Below, piece after piece: positions 46,131 through 58,532 of a stretch of 64,000 nucleotides of DNA (positions within the stretch are counted from its first letter, which is position 1; the number at the start of each line of letters is the position of its first letter). Both the position numbers and the translations under genes were made by a program. Below the pieces are notes generated by a model, which did no database searches, was not told the origin of the DNA, and was given only the letters and a program-made list of their open reading frames with translations. Origin of the DNA: Pseudopyrenochaeta lycopersici (Eukaryota > Ascomycota > Dothideomycetes > Pleosporales > Pseudopyrenochaetaceae); contig NHZP01000003.1 of NCBI GenBank assembly GCA_003313425.1, positions 1,364,001-1,428,000 of the forward strand, given 5' to 3'.

Positions 46131-46740
46131 AAATTGCATCCGAGAGACTTAGATTTCTCATTTAGATATATGTTTTGTTACGAATGAAGAAAACATTTAA
46201 ATCAGTAGTATAGACTTGATTCCGTAAGAGTGTTGATTCTATTCTTGTACTTACCATCAGTCACAAATCCCCTACTCCTCGTGGGCGAGCCTTTTCATGT
46301 ACTTCCGTATCCAATACATTTTAGCCGCATATTGATAATACAAATGGACTCTTCAAACTATGCTTTTGTCTTACATCCGCGAACAATGAAATCTCACTCC
46401 GTTTCAGGATGGAATCATGGTTGCTGTACTGTTAAACGAGGCGGATGTACTGCTTAGGCACTTTTGGCAACAGTCTCGACGCATGAACTGAGAACACTCC
46501 GCCACGATTTGAACAAATTGCCCAGACTCCGAGAAAATACGCCATTATATGCCCAGAGTCTTCATACAGCACTAGTACTGTGGACACTGCAGCCTCGAGC
46601 CTCGGCCCAACGCATTCATCCACCTTGTTGACAGATATACTGCCAAAAGTCATTAGTTTCTCAAACTTTGTTAAAATGTGGAGAATTTATATCATCATTT
46701 GCTAGATATGAGCTGCGTCTGGCGTTCGATATCTGTCTAG

Positions 46741-46760
46741 GTCCGGGGGCTGGATCCCGC
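46741..46760 (+). promoter_or_regulatory. Cluster motif copy (weaker), P450 promoter
   Basis: GTCCGGGGGCTGGATCCCGC: one CGG kept, the second half-site changed to TGGATCCCGC. Confidence 0.4.
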
Positions 46761-46777
46761 GCTCAAGCGTTCCCTCT

Positions 46778-46796
46778 GCGGGTTCCGGTCTCCGAA
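46778..46796 (-). promoter_or_regulatory. Cluster motif copy, P450 promoter
   Basis: On the minus strand: TTCGGAGACCGGAACCCGC, CGG, 4 nt, CGGAACCCGC. Its 3' half is identical to the PKS and MFS copies. Confidence 0.6.
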
Positions 46797-46927
46797 CCAA
46801 CAAGTTGCTAGCGGGAATCCTCAGCACACTTCAACATGATCAAACTGTACAGCCGGATAGCAATAGGGAGATATTATACCCGCCGTTCTTGCACTATCTG
46901 CCATAGCTGGCACATCGACTGGACAGT

Positions 46928-48545
46928 ATGTTTCTTTCACTATTAGGGTGCTCTTTAGCAGTCTATGCAGTCTATTACATCTTCGTTTATCCCTATGTCT
47001 TCAGTCCGTACCGCCATCTGCCATGCGCTAAGCAACCGAGCCTTCTGAAACGGCTTCTCTTCGATCCAACAAGCTTCGAATTGGTAGACTTTACAAAGAC
47101 CCCAAACAATGGACTAGTTCGATATTTCGGGTTTATGAATCAAGAACGCCTTCTGCTTACTACTCCGGATATATGCCGAGAGATACTCTTGCGCGACTCG
47201 TATAAATTCGACAAGTTACCTTCTATAACGGCGCTGCAATCACCAGTGGGGGTTAGCGGATTGGTGACCGCGCACGGAGAATCTCATAAAGTAAGCCTGA
47301 AACGAAACTAACAAAGAACAAAGAATTCAGGAATCTGACAAGTACTTGCAGTGGCAACGTCGAGATACGATTGCAGCGTACAACGTTGTTAGATCCCAAG
47401 CCCAATATCCTGCGGTGTGGAAAACAGCAAAAGAAGCCGCTGACATCTTACACACAAGGCTATCTAAGGCGTCAACAAACACCTTCATTGTCAACAACTT
47501 CTTTTTGGAGGTCTGCGCCGATGCCGTGGGTCGTGCAGCGTTCAGTGTTGACTTTAAGGCTCTGTCGCATCCCGAACAAGATATGATTAAGAAATACCTC
47601 GTAATCTTTTCGGCGGCTGAGAATACGCCGCTGTATATAAAGCTCATGCAGCTTATTCCTGCATCTTGGCATCCAGGAAGCGTGAAACTCGTAGCAGGTC
47701 TACTTGGGCTCGACATGTCCCTTATGAAGAGTGTAATTAATGGGAGCTTGAGCAAAAAGATAGAAAAAGTTCAGAAACTGAATAAGAAAGCCAGTATTGA
47801 TGACAACCAGGAAAATGAGCACCGAATTGATATGTTAGAGGGGCTTGTTCGCCGGGCTCCTGACATGAGCAAGGAGACCCTCTCACAGCATGCGATGACG
47901 ATCCTGGCCGGTTCTGTAGAAATGATCTCCAACCAACTCTCATGGGGGATGTACGCACTGGCAGACCCGAAGTATAAGCATGTCCAGGAAAAGTTGCGCA
48001 GCGAGATCACAGCGCAATTCCCGCAACTTCCAGAGGCTTTTACCCCCGCGGACATGAGAAAAGTGCCGTACGTAATGCACACGGTAAATGAAATCATCAG
48101 ATTCTACCCCTCAGTCGCAGATCGTGGAAGATGGTGCAATGCTGATGCAATGTTGCTCGACCAGCCTATCAAAAAGGGTACCTTTCTTACGTGGCCAGTC
48201 TGGAGTCTGAACCGTAGTATTGACCTATGGGGTTATGATGCCAACAGTTTTCGTCCGGAAAGGTGGTCTACAAGCGATATTAAAGGGGAATTCATTGATT
48301 CAAAACGCGACGCTTATTCGTTTATGACCTTTGGTCAGGGTACGCGAAAGTGTCCTGGTGAGCACTACACAAGGGTTGTGATGGGTTGTGTCCTCATCAC
48401 TATGGTGAGCCGATTTCGATTCAAGTTGCCAGAGAGTATGCTTGATCTGTTCGTGAGAGAAGGGCCGGGTGCAATCGAGATTGGAATCCTGATGAAGGCG
48501 AAGATATACGTGGAGATAGAAGAGATTGTGCCGCGGAAATCGTAA
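46928..48545 (+). CDS. Cytochrome P450 monooxygenase, cluster member
   Basis: Two exons (46928-47290, 47352-48545; 61-bp intron) give 518 residues. The N-terminal membrane anchor is at about 3-25. The K-helix ExxR is EIIR (368-371), PERW follows, and the heme loop is FGQGTRKCPG with Cys455. The I-helix reads AGSVEMISNQLSW, where fungal P450s usually have an acid-Thr pair (A-G-x-E/D-T-T). Here Met/Ile sit at those places and one residue is added, so oxygen activation may differ. Immediately downstream of the PKS in the same orientation, with the shared promoter motif, it most likely oxidises the released amino-polyol or its precursor. Position of attack unknown. Confidence 0.88.
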
Positions 48546-51052
48546 AGTACTGTTCACCGCCAATTGTCGACAAGCTACTGGCTCACCGCCTATGTAAAAA
48601 TAGCCGAAGAGATGCAAAATAATTTTCCAGGCTACAACTTGCTGCATAGTCATGTACGAGAATACACACTTTGACTCAATGCTTACGCTATTTTCATGGC
48701 TAGTCATCAAACCGCAGTGTCCTTCGTACGTTCAGTGGGTTTGTGCGCGTTCAATTCATTTCCCTTACCCTTGAGTTCTCCCTCGAGCGCATTGTTGGAC
48801 AGTGGTATGGCAATTGTGTGGGTAGTGTGTGGGTAGTGGTGACAATGTTTCTTGTGTCGAGTTGTATCGCAGCCTTGGGGTAACTACAAGCTACTATCAC
48901 ATTCCATACTGCGGCAGCATGTTGTCTCATAGTTTGCCAGAGCTCAGGTACCCTTTAGTGTATGGACGATTTCTGGCTCAAGGCCTCCTAGATCCAGAAA
49001 CATTAAAGTCGATACATTAATCTCAAGTTAGACTAAGAACGCTATCTTATACCAATACCGTTCGCTACGATCATTGAATTTAAAATTGAGAATCAATTAC
49101 TGAAAATAAGGCATAGCGCACTGTATCTCCTGTAATTCTTCAATCTCATCATGATGTCCACAATTTTAGGGCAGCTGTCGATCGGGTGTCGTTCTTCAAC
49201 TAAATGCTGCCACGTTAGCGTCCAACAACTTTTCTTGGCTATTGGATCTCGCATTCCCTGGCAAGAGAAGATTTTGACATTATTGTCGTGCACTGCCGCC
49301 GCAGCGATCATACGCCGATGGCGGTGATTGACGTGCATCTGCGAGCATGATCACGAACATCAAGACACGGCTGTAGCCGCGTAATTCATAGGCGCTGCGT
49401 GTCCAAATGTGAAAAATTATCCGCTACATATTGTGGGGAGCTTTCAGAGCATACAAAGGGAAAGGCTGCTGCGTCGAGAGTACAAATTGTTGGTAATGCC
49501 TAGGAAAAGCCACTTTCGGAACCTTTGAGGTTATAAATGTTTACGTGGCAAGGGTCAAGATGCGTCTGAAGGGTGAATTGGATGTTGAGAATGAATTATT
49601 TGCTGCGAAGATGAAAATCCACTCGAGCATTATCCAATGTTCAAGACAACGGTTTTTGACCACTAAGTTGTGACATTGGTATTCAATACGAGGTACACAG
49701 CCCGAAGTGGCAAGTGCAATACCATGTGTGGCAAAATCGAAAATTTCACAATTGGCGGGCAGGAGAGGCACACCGGATCCGATGATATTAAAGTTTGCTT
49801 CTTATCTATACATAGAAATAAGAGCCTTCGGACGTTTTTGAATTTTGACTGTGTTCCGGCATGGCGCAGCGGAACTCTCGGGTGCCCGAGCTTTGCGGAC
49901 GAAGATGTGGTGACGCGGACAGAAGCACAGCCACTTGGATGGTGGAACAAATATAATGAAACGCAAACCCCCGCGATATATAATAATTTTCTCCAAGACG
50001 TAATCCAAATTGAGTTAATCAAGTTGGTATCAAACAATTCCACATTTGCGGTTGCCGAAGTGATCTGGGTTTAGTCTTGCCGAACTCCGAACCAGGCGAC
50101 ATCCCTAATATCAAAACAGGTACATTCGACAACGACTATAACAACAACATACTGCCGCAACCTGTCAAGATCATCAAATACATCAGAATTCGCAATCATC
50201 ATGGATACCGCATTACCGAATACTGAACAACAAGTTCTGAACAATCCTGACCATCCACCCATCCCATACCACATCATCGTCACTTTTGACGGCAAAGTGC
50301 GAGAAATGTTACGGATAACACGCGACTCGGCTGACGAGGATCGGAGAGAAAAACCAAGATCAAGGTCGAGATATTACGCAGGTGTTAACGAGCCACGCTT
50401 GGAGATCGACTAAAGGGAAAAAATTGGACACCCTTAAAATGTGTGTGTGTGTAAAGAGAGCCAGGTTGCAACACAGCATTGAGATCATTGATTCGCATTA
50501 TAATTTTTGGTGCTTCGTGCATCCTTGTAAAAGTGTATTTGGGGACAAGAAGATGGAAAGCCTTCAGCAGTGTGTCCTAAAACATTGCGATATGGTGTTT
50601 GTCAGAGGGATGAACATCTCCCCAATATCGCAGGGATATGTCCGTTAGACATCCCTTATTCGTAATGAACATTTTCAGTTTAGTCCTGCTTTTGAACCTT
50701 TCATCCTTCTTCGCAGCCGCAACCAATGCATTGCTATGAGCGTAATTATTGGCAGCTAATGACCGCAGTAAGTTCTTTTCACATACTTGCACCGAATGTA
50801 GTTGATGCTTGACCTAGCATTGGAGTATATGTCTTGAATTTCATCTACGATGGTTCCGCTCACATCAGCCTCGCGAATATGTCAAGTCTAGATCACTCTC
50901 GCCTTCACATGGGCAAAGAATATCGCAAGATATGACTATTTTGGGTTGCAGATACAGATAGGACCGCTTGCGATGCGATTCTATGTCGAAAACAAGGATC
51001 TATCAAACCACACCAACTGCTGCGCACACTCTTTGGATCTATATAGATCTTA
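48546..51052. other. Long intergenic; right flank of the metabolite cluster
   Basis: About 2.5 kb with only short frames, one of which (50201-50413) is listed as a doubtful gene. A short TG run occurs near 50440. No transposon ends recognised. Confidence 0.45.
50201..50413 (+). CDS. Possible 70-aa protein (doubtful)
   Basis: It starts at an ATG after an AT-rich leader. The sequence begins MDTALPNTEQQVLNNPDHPP and ends in an Arg/Ser-rich tail. It has a plausible composition but no family that I recognise, and it could be one exon of a longer gene. Confidence 0.3.
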   Translation: MDTALPNTEQQVLNNPDHPPIPYHIIVTFDGKVREMLRITRDSADEDRREKPRSRSRYYAGVNEPRLEID

Positions 51053-52556
51053 CTACATTGGCATGCCTTCCATGCCTGGGAGTTCCTTCATCCAACCATC
51101 AGTATCTTCCTTGACACGGGGCTTTACACTGCATTTATTTCCATCGGCGGGTTGCTGCGTCTTCAAGCTTCCGCAGTTCGCGCCCATACAACCCTTGGCG
51201 TCATCCATAGCCTTCTGAAGTGAGTCGTCCTTCCATCCAAAAACGTAGTCGCCATGCTGTCCATAACCAGTGTTGTCACCAGTACTTAGGACAAAAGGCT
51301 GGGAGCCATCGGCGGGCCAATCAGCTTTGTTGTTAAAGTTCCTTGTGTCCCAGACAATCTGTAGCGCAATTAATATCATTTCAGGACAAACGGGACTATA
51401 AATAGCAGGTTCAACATCTGGTTAACAGGGCGTTGCATACCTCGAGCATAAGTTGTGGGATTTTCACCGGGTGAGTTGAAGGACAGTCACCACCAACGCT
51501 GGTGCCCGTGAAAGAAGCGGGGCCGCCCTTAGGGTATGCAACGTGGGATTTGTGGTCAGGACTGTCAAGGTTTTTGCCATCCCAGCAACTGAAAACAGAT
51601 TAGAGATTCCTTGAGAACCAACTGGATTGTTGTACGACTTACGTTGGGTACAATATGTTCGAACGGATACCCCCCGGACAAGCATTCTTTGGGAAACCCT
51701 CAGTATCCAGCCTATTGAAGTTAGACCATACGCAACGAAGAGGAGATTTACCAACCTCGCGTCCGCACATGGAGCAGCATTATCTCCACCAAAGTTTGGA
51801 GCGTTATAGCAGCGGAAGCAAGTTTGTAGCTTAAGATTTTTGCTCACACGATTGGTGGGATCGCCGACGAGCATGCGAAATCCCTATATATCTCTGACTT
51901 AGCAACTTTGAGTTCTTGCATCGATGTCGGTACGTACGGGCTGGAAGGCTGTCACTTTGCTCTTCCCTGGAGATACGTAGTAGACCACAAAGCCGCCCTG
52001 GGTTTTACCGGTGTATTTGTCATTAAATAGATCCCTAGGACATGCATGAGTTTGAAAGCATTATGTGTGTGGGTACTGGTCTTGGCTGACCTATTGGGGA
52101 TCTGAGGTACACGCTTATAGGTTCCATTGCGAGCCTTGAAGTAGACGTTGGCGGTCCAGTAGTTACTCAGCTATGTTGGGCAATCGTCAGCGTAAGCTCT
52201 TTCAAGATGGTATCCCTTCAAGTCCCCTCCATCATGATCTACTCTTTGTTCTCATTCTTGACCGGATAGAAGATTAGGCTGACTACAGGAGACTGACTTA
52301 CATCTTCTGAGTAACCACACGTCGTGCAACTTGCAAGTTTCGCAATGTCGGTAGACGCCATCGAAACATTGAAGGCATTTCCTCCCACAACTTGATGCAT
52401 ATGGGGCGAGGGCGCCCGTCCAGGATTGACGAGAGGATCGATGCGGTCAATAACTACTTGCGAGCAACCAAAACGCAACATAGTAAACCCATTGCCACCA
52501 CCCGCTTGAGGCAGCGCATGGGCCAGAGCCACGAAGAGCAGAGTAGGAAGAAGCAT
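51053..52556 (-). CDS. Secreted DUF1996 protein
   Basis: Seven exons (52556-52302, 52170-52091, 52034-51938, 51883-51756, 51711-51643, 51588-51441, 51358-51053) sum exactly to 361 codons. The signal peptide is at about 1-16. The DUF1996 hallmarks are in order: FGCSQVVIDRIDPLVNPG, the histidine-rich HMHQVVGGNAF, CTTC...SEDLSNYWTA split by the first intron, CFRCYN, CWDGKNLDSPDHKSHVAYP split by an intron, and GDCPSTHPVKIPQLMLE. The function of the family is not established; it is extracellular in fungi, Cys-rich, and sometimes found with WSC domains. The splice joins restore conserved motifs at every intron, so the model is strong. Confidence 0.88.
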
Positions 52557-54073
52557 GACTGTGTCGTGGAGGGTCCCTACCTAGATCGACGAACGAAGAG
52601 ACAACCAAATACAGGGAGGAGTGTGCTTGAGAGGTGTGCTTCAGAACTTACGGCAAGTACATGTGGGGGCTGCCGTGTATCCCGCTTATATTCTACTTCA
52701 TCGCAATGGAAGACAGTCCAGATGGTCATGTTGCCTCATCTACACTCCTTTTCACAACTGCCGAGACTGTGGTAACCAGTAAAATGATATTGATCTTGTC
52801 CTGATGTTGGGTTCCTCGTGCTCCCGAGTGATGTCGGCAGTTGCAGAGGTAATATGCTGAACCTCAATTCGGCTAAAAGCTTGATATTGCCTGACCAACG
52901 TCGAGGCATTCTCAAATATCGTGTGGATCCGGAGGATGGGGATCTGCGTGCTGGGTACGAAGTCAATCGTGACAGGCAATAATGTGAAGCTGAAGCATAA
53001 TGCGATCTGGTGATGGCGCGTGGACTGCAACAAGCTTTCGTGCATTGATGTCGCGGGCATTTCAGCGTCTACAATCGGAATATCAGAGTCCATAGGGATA
53101 ATTGAGAAAAAAAAATAGTGTTTTGTATTGTGAAATGGCTCCAAGTCCAGAGTCTGACCATCCTCATTCAATGATCAGGGTGTTCAGAACCACACATGCC
53201 TTCGAATAGTCCTTCGTTATCAAGAAGATATCAAGCCTACTGCTACCCATTTGAGTCTTTATTGGGCGACAGTGTCTGAGATAGTTTAAGCGTACTGTTT
53301 GATGGTGGCCTGTTTGTTATCAGTCCATCGTTCTGATTAGCATTTCGACAGCGAGAGAATGAGCGTCCCTTGTCGGAAAACATATCATAGAGATTCCCGT
53401 AAGAACAAGCACTAAAGACATTCTCTTTCAACTGACTGTCTTGCCTTCTATGTGCAGTTGCCTGTTATTCACAAAAATGAATATAAAGGCCTGAAGCAGA
53501 CATAATATTGCTGGCATTCAAGAGCACTGTTGGTTCTATGGAGCTAGTTGCACGTCGATTACAGCGGCTCTGCCACCTTTCGCCGACCACGATATGTCTT
53601 TCCATTAATATCAGTATGCTACAAGTACGCACAACGGCATCCCTGCTTTGAGACTTAGTGATCCAATGGTTCACAATACCGTCAGCATACGCACATCAGC
53701 AAAGAGACAACTGCAAAAACCAGAATACAACCCTTATGTATTTGCCTGCATGAGGGAAATACTGGCTTACAGGTGGGGATACGATTGATGCACAACGGCT
53801 TGACGGGCTAACTTACTTGTTGGTCTCAATCAAAACTAATCATGTGAGACGCAGTAAGTTCCAAGTTTTTCAAATCGTTTACTCAAGGTGTGTCATCTGT
53901 GCGCGGTACATCCAGCCTATTGTCGGAATTAAGATGTCTTTTCACGATCATTATTTGTGGCACGGTTAGACATGTTACCGGATGTGGCGGGATCATATAT
54001 TGGGTATTATGTACAGTGTGAACAAATGATATCGGTCCAAAAGAAGCCCTCAATTCATTCCCGACAAAGCCCT
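52557..54073. other. Intergenic, no gene called
   Basis: A minus-strand frame at 52752-53171 (139 codons) has no recognisable domain. The rest is short frames. Confidence 0.4.
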
Positions 54074-56069
54074 CTACTGAGCTGCGAGTTGACTCAAAAT
54101 AACGTCCGCGGCCTTCTCGCCGACCATGTAGGTAGAAACAGCTGTGAAAGTTCCTGGAATGCGCGGGAATACGGACGCATCCACAACGCGCAGACCAGCG
54201 GTTCCTCTAACCCTGAAGCTCGAATCAAGGACGGCCATCGGGTCACTGTCAGCCCCAATAGGGCACGTCGAAGATGCGTGGTGGCCCCACGCCGTGTCCT
54301 TGGCATAATTGGCAATAGCCTCCGGAGATGTGACGTCTGCTCCAGGGAGGACTTCTTCGATAGGGACTAGCTGGCGCTTAAATGAATCACGGGCAAGCGC
54401 GACCGCTTCCGACAAAGCTGTAATGTCAGCAGCAGAGTCGCCACTACCCGTATCGAAGTAGTTATAAGTGATATCCGGCACATCGAGCGGGTCAGCAGAC
54501 CGCAATGTCACGGTACCGGCGTTGTTGCGGGGATGGGCTTTCAAAATGGCCCAAGTGAACCAATCATGATCAGCAGTAGCATTGACACTGTAGCCAGGGA
54601 AGTAGCCACGGAAATTGACAGGCCCACCGAAGACGAAAACGTCGAAATTGTTGAGTTCAGCAGCAGAGCTCTTGTAGAACATTGCAGCGCCAACGCCGGG
54701 GGAGGCATAAATACCGCGGTTTCCAAGAATCGAAGTCTGCCAGCGGTTCAAGCAGGCATCCTGCGAAGTACCGTCGAAGGTGCATCCCGTCAGAGCAGAG
54801 AAGTCAGATGGTGCTTTGCCTTGTACATTGATTTCGTAATGATCCTGAAGATTCGTACCAACGCCAGGCAAATCTACAACGACTGGAATGTTGAACTTCT
54901 TGAGCTCGGCCGCCGGCCCAACTCCACTCAGCTTCAAAAGTTGTGGCGAGTTGTATGTACCACCTGAGATAATGACCTCCCGCGAGGCAGTCACCTTTCC
55001 GGGTGTACCCTTTGCGCCAGTCGATTTCGGGCTGGCCTTGTAGAGATATTGGCCATCGCGGAACTCCACACCGGTTGCGCGTGGGGGAGTAGACTTATCA
55101 AACGTAATCTTTGTAACATGGCAGTTTAGTCTGACGTCGAGAGGATATCTCTTGGTACCGTTGGCGTGTTTGGCATCGCGAACAGCCAGCACAAATTCGC
55201 GGGATCCGGCACGTTTCCCATCTTCAGTGGATAATGGGATCTGATAGAGAGCGGGCTGGCTGTCTCGGGTGTCGGTATCAGCATTTGCGTCTCCGGCAAT
55301 CAGCGTTCCCAAGTTGACAATGGAGTTTGTCTCATTTCCGAGAGCAAAAGCAGCACCGCCGATTAAGCTGAAGAGCTGCGGGTCCGCGACAACGACGTCA
55401 ATTGGTGCATACGATGTCCCGAGCCATCCATTATACCCGTGGCCAGCGGCACCAGGTAACAGATAGTGGTTGTCCTCCATCTTGGCGAAGTATTTGCGCA
55501 TGTTATCTGGTGCCCAAGATGAATCGCCTGTAAGAGTCGCGATGCCCTCGAAGTCGGACTCGTGGGGGTAAACGGCGATGAGAGCATTATGCGCCGTGCA
55601 TCCTCCGAGTGTTCCTGTGCGAGGATAAAGAGTTCCCTTCATCTTGGAACCGGCTGGGGGGCTAAGGCCAGTGTACAGACCACCATCTGGTGTCTGATAT
55701 GTGGTCTTGAAATCCCGGGCTTGCCTCGTCTCATCGGCATAGTGACGAACGAAGAAGTTCCACGCCAAATTTGGATCTTCTGATACCCTTGCATTGTATG
55801 CTGGCACGGTATAATTGATGTTTGCGCCTTGGTCATCACCGGCTTCGATGAGAAGTGTCTTGTGGCCAGCGAGCGCAAGTCGAGCAGCCAAGGGGCTAAA
55901 GTAAGGCGTACTATGTCAGTGTATGTCTCCCATGCGTGTCGCAGGTTGGGATTTCGTACCCGCCTCCGGCTCCAGACCCGACAACCACATATTCATACCC
56001 TGTTAGGTTCACAGCATTTGCCAACGATGTGAACGCTGCGAGCGATCCTAGCAATTGTCGGAACATCAT
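54074..56069 (-). CDS. Secreted GMC-family FAD oxidoreductase
   Basis: Two exons (56069-55960, 55895-54074; 64-bp intron) give 643 residues. The N-terminus is a signal peptide (MMFRQLLGSLAAFTSLANA). The FAD-binding Rossmann loop is completed across the intron as GSGAGGGPLA, followed by LLIEAGD. The second GMC signature is TLGGCTAHNALI, and SGGTYNSPQLLKLSGVG is present. The C-terminal active site includes HHASSTCPIG with the catalytic His and VVDASVFP. The ending GEKAADVIL is typical. The family oxidises alcohols or sugars with O2 or quinones; the substrate cannot be told. Its signal peptide and distance argue against a role in the PKS cluster. Confidence 0.9.
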
Positions 56070-58532
56070 GGTGATGACGGGGATCTATATATTTTAGTAA
56101 ACATACTGACAAAAGCTGAGTTACAGCAACATACACCCAAAGAATTTTTTAATGAGTGGACAGAGGCCTTACGAGTGCCTGCATGAGGAAAATACTCACG
56201 ACGTCTACCGGTCTTTATGAATAATTACGCTGCATGGCTCCGCCCCTTTCATCCAAGGTTGCAGAATGAGATTCCTGGTCTGTTTCGACTTCCTCGGCCT
56301 AGAATTTTGAATGCGATTCCCCGCAACGTGAATACTGCGGTGGTCGCTCCTTTCCTGGCCAAAAGCGACACTTTCATTTATTGCCCATACCCGACAGTCG
56401 GCCCGACTAGGAATAGACAGGCCCCTCTCCAGGGGTATTGAAGAGCGCAATCTCCGTGACTCGCCAACCCAACGCAAGAGATTTTGCCTCTTAGCAAAAT
56501 AATGAGTCTGTGAACTAGTATACACCATGCTAGAACTATAATCTTCATTTCCTATTCGTTGAAATGCGTCACTCTGTCATACTTCAGCCTTGCACTTGTT
56601 GTCTTACTCTTCGAGATCTGTGTTATGCAGGGATACTCCTTGGTGCATGAAACACTTTCCTGATTTTGATCTGCAACCGCCACAGTTCGTGCGATTGCAC
56701 GGGTTCCGCGGCTAGGAAGGCGGTTCTTCCCTTATGAAGACCCATATTCCGGTCGATCAAGTCCAAGCTGGGCGAGCATCCACCTCGCTTCGAACGGGTG
56801 GAGAAAACGTCCCAACGGTGCTGGGTAGTGAGCGGCGACGAAGTCTGACACGGGCCTAGTGGTATAAACGCTTACGCCTTCCATGTCGTACTGGTTGCAG
56901 GTATGAGTGACCCCTAAACTAAGCGTTTTGCATGTTCTACTTACTCGGTATGCTCTTTGTGGCTGTGGTCAGGTGGATTTTCTGATCAGCTTGCGGATCC
57001 TCATCATCTCCTGAAGCGTGGGCTCGGAGCATTCTGTCATGAACTCGAATTGATATGAACAACACAAGGCACTGTTGTTCAGGGCAGCTGAAGTTCGTCC
57101 GTCGATATCAGGCCGCGGCTGCTAGGTAACCCTGCAGCACGGCGCGACTGTCAAGCACCCTCTAGTTCGTTTCGTGAACCATCCCGGTTTCCCTAAGGTA
57201 GCAGCTGACTATGATATGGGCGAGTAAATACAACTAGTTTGGTGTTGGCAATATATCTTCAAATGCGATGTGGGCCGTGAAGGGGCGGAGAGGGGCAAGA
57301 GCAGACGTCTTCCGACTGCGATGCCCTTGTCGAAGTCGCTTCAAGCTTCGAGCCCCGATCACCATATCCAACAACTAGGACTCCGTTCGATGCTTGGTTA
57401 CAAGGATCATCGAATTAATTAGACACGTTTTTGACAGCACTTACAACCAAACTTGTGTTCGCGAATACGTCATGGGCAGTAATGTGAATACAAAGTGCAG
57501 AAAACATTTCTTTTCGCATGCTTTGAGGCCGCTCAGAAGTTCCAGGCCGAACATCATTAGTGCTGCCTGTTCCAAAATGGCCCGCTCGTAATCAAATTGA
57601 AATACATGCCTGTCATCGTTATCCGCGGTGACATGTCCGCTTTGAGATACCCGTTGTTACCCCTCCCACTATCAAGTCCTCGTCTGATATAGAGAATTTA
57701 GTGCTGCGGACAATGATTAGAGTTCGGATACCAAAAGTGGCTGGACGGAACAGGTACCTACCTAAGTGGCTGCGAAACGGCCACTTGCAGTTCGGTTAAC
57801 AAAACATGGCATTGACGTTCCTCCATTAAAATTGCCTCTTCGATCCACTACCCACGCATTTAGTTCATTGGATGCGTCTCTGAACCCCTCCCCCCCTAGT
57901 CTAGACCTCAGATGGATTTGCTAGAATCGGCGAGACTCCACTTAGTTCAGAATGCACGGAGATGATGTGGTCTTTGCTGGTTGCAATAATTTTGGATTAG
58001 TTGCGCAATAGCATAAGCACGAGACAATGCATACGAGTGTAGCTATTGCTATACACTTGGCTAGATGCCCGTCAGCGGTACTGAGCTTCCGACCTCACCC
58101 CTGTTTGATGGCGTTATGCCGCAGGGGTGCGTAGTCAAAGTGGCTAACACCTAATAAATCTCCGTATGCACTATCTTCAACATTAGCGTCTCGGTATTGT
58201 TCTTCTTCCTGCGTAGTTGCTCATCTGGACTGACTCTACTCGTTAATCATTGTAGCTAAGTTCCCACTGTTCAGTATCTCAAGCAATAGGCCTGGAATCA
58301 TGTTTCTAACAAGTTGTCTGAGAGACAATAAATCTGATTTCTCGAGATGCGCAACATGCGCTGGAGAAGGAGAAATTGTAAGTTTCTCATCTCGCCTAAT
58401 TGGGGTGCAAGAGGTTGCTCGTATGAGAGGATATCATGTGACATTGCAAAGCGTGAATTCGCTCTCAAGTATTTACAATCTCCCTCGTCCATCCTTTGCC
58501 CTGGGTACCCAGGCTGCCATATCCATATCTTT
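56070..58532. other. Long intergenic, no gene seen
   Basis: About 2.4 kb without convincing exons. An ACGGGTTCCG half-match to the cluster motif occurs near 56696-56705, without the second CGG. Confidence 0.45.

Larger units (their letters stand above)
46131..46927. promoter_or_regulatory. P450 promoter region
   Basis: Holds two motif copies in opposite orientation (46741-46760 and 46778-46796), 132-187 bp upstream of the P450 start. No gene seen. Confidence 0.5.

Noticed and set aside
46741..46796. tRNA-like T-arm wording (GGATCCCGC, GGTTCC) in the P450 promoter
   Set aside because: No acceptor or anticodon stem can be drawn around it; the repeated CGG layout fits regulator sites better.
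52752..53171. 139-codon minus-strand frame between DUF1996 and GMC genes
   Set aside because: No recognisable domain, signal or splice partner; kept only as intergenic.
56696..56712. ACGGGTTCCG near-match to the cluster motif
   Set aside because: Only the right half matches; the second CGG triplet is missing and no cluster gene is nearby.
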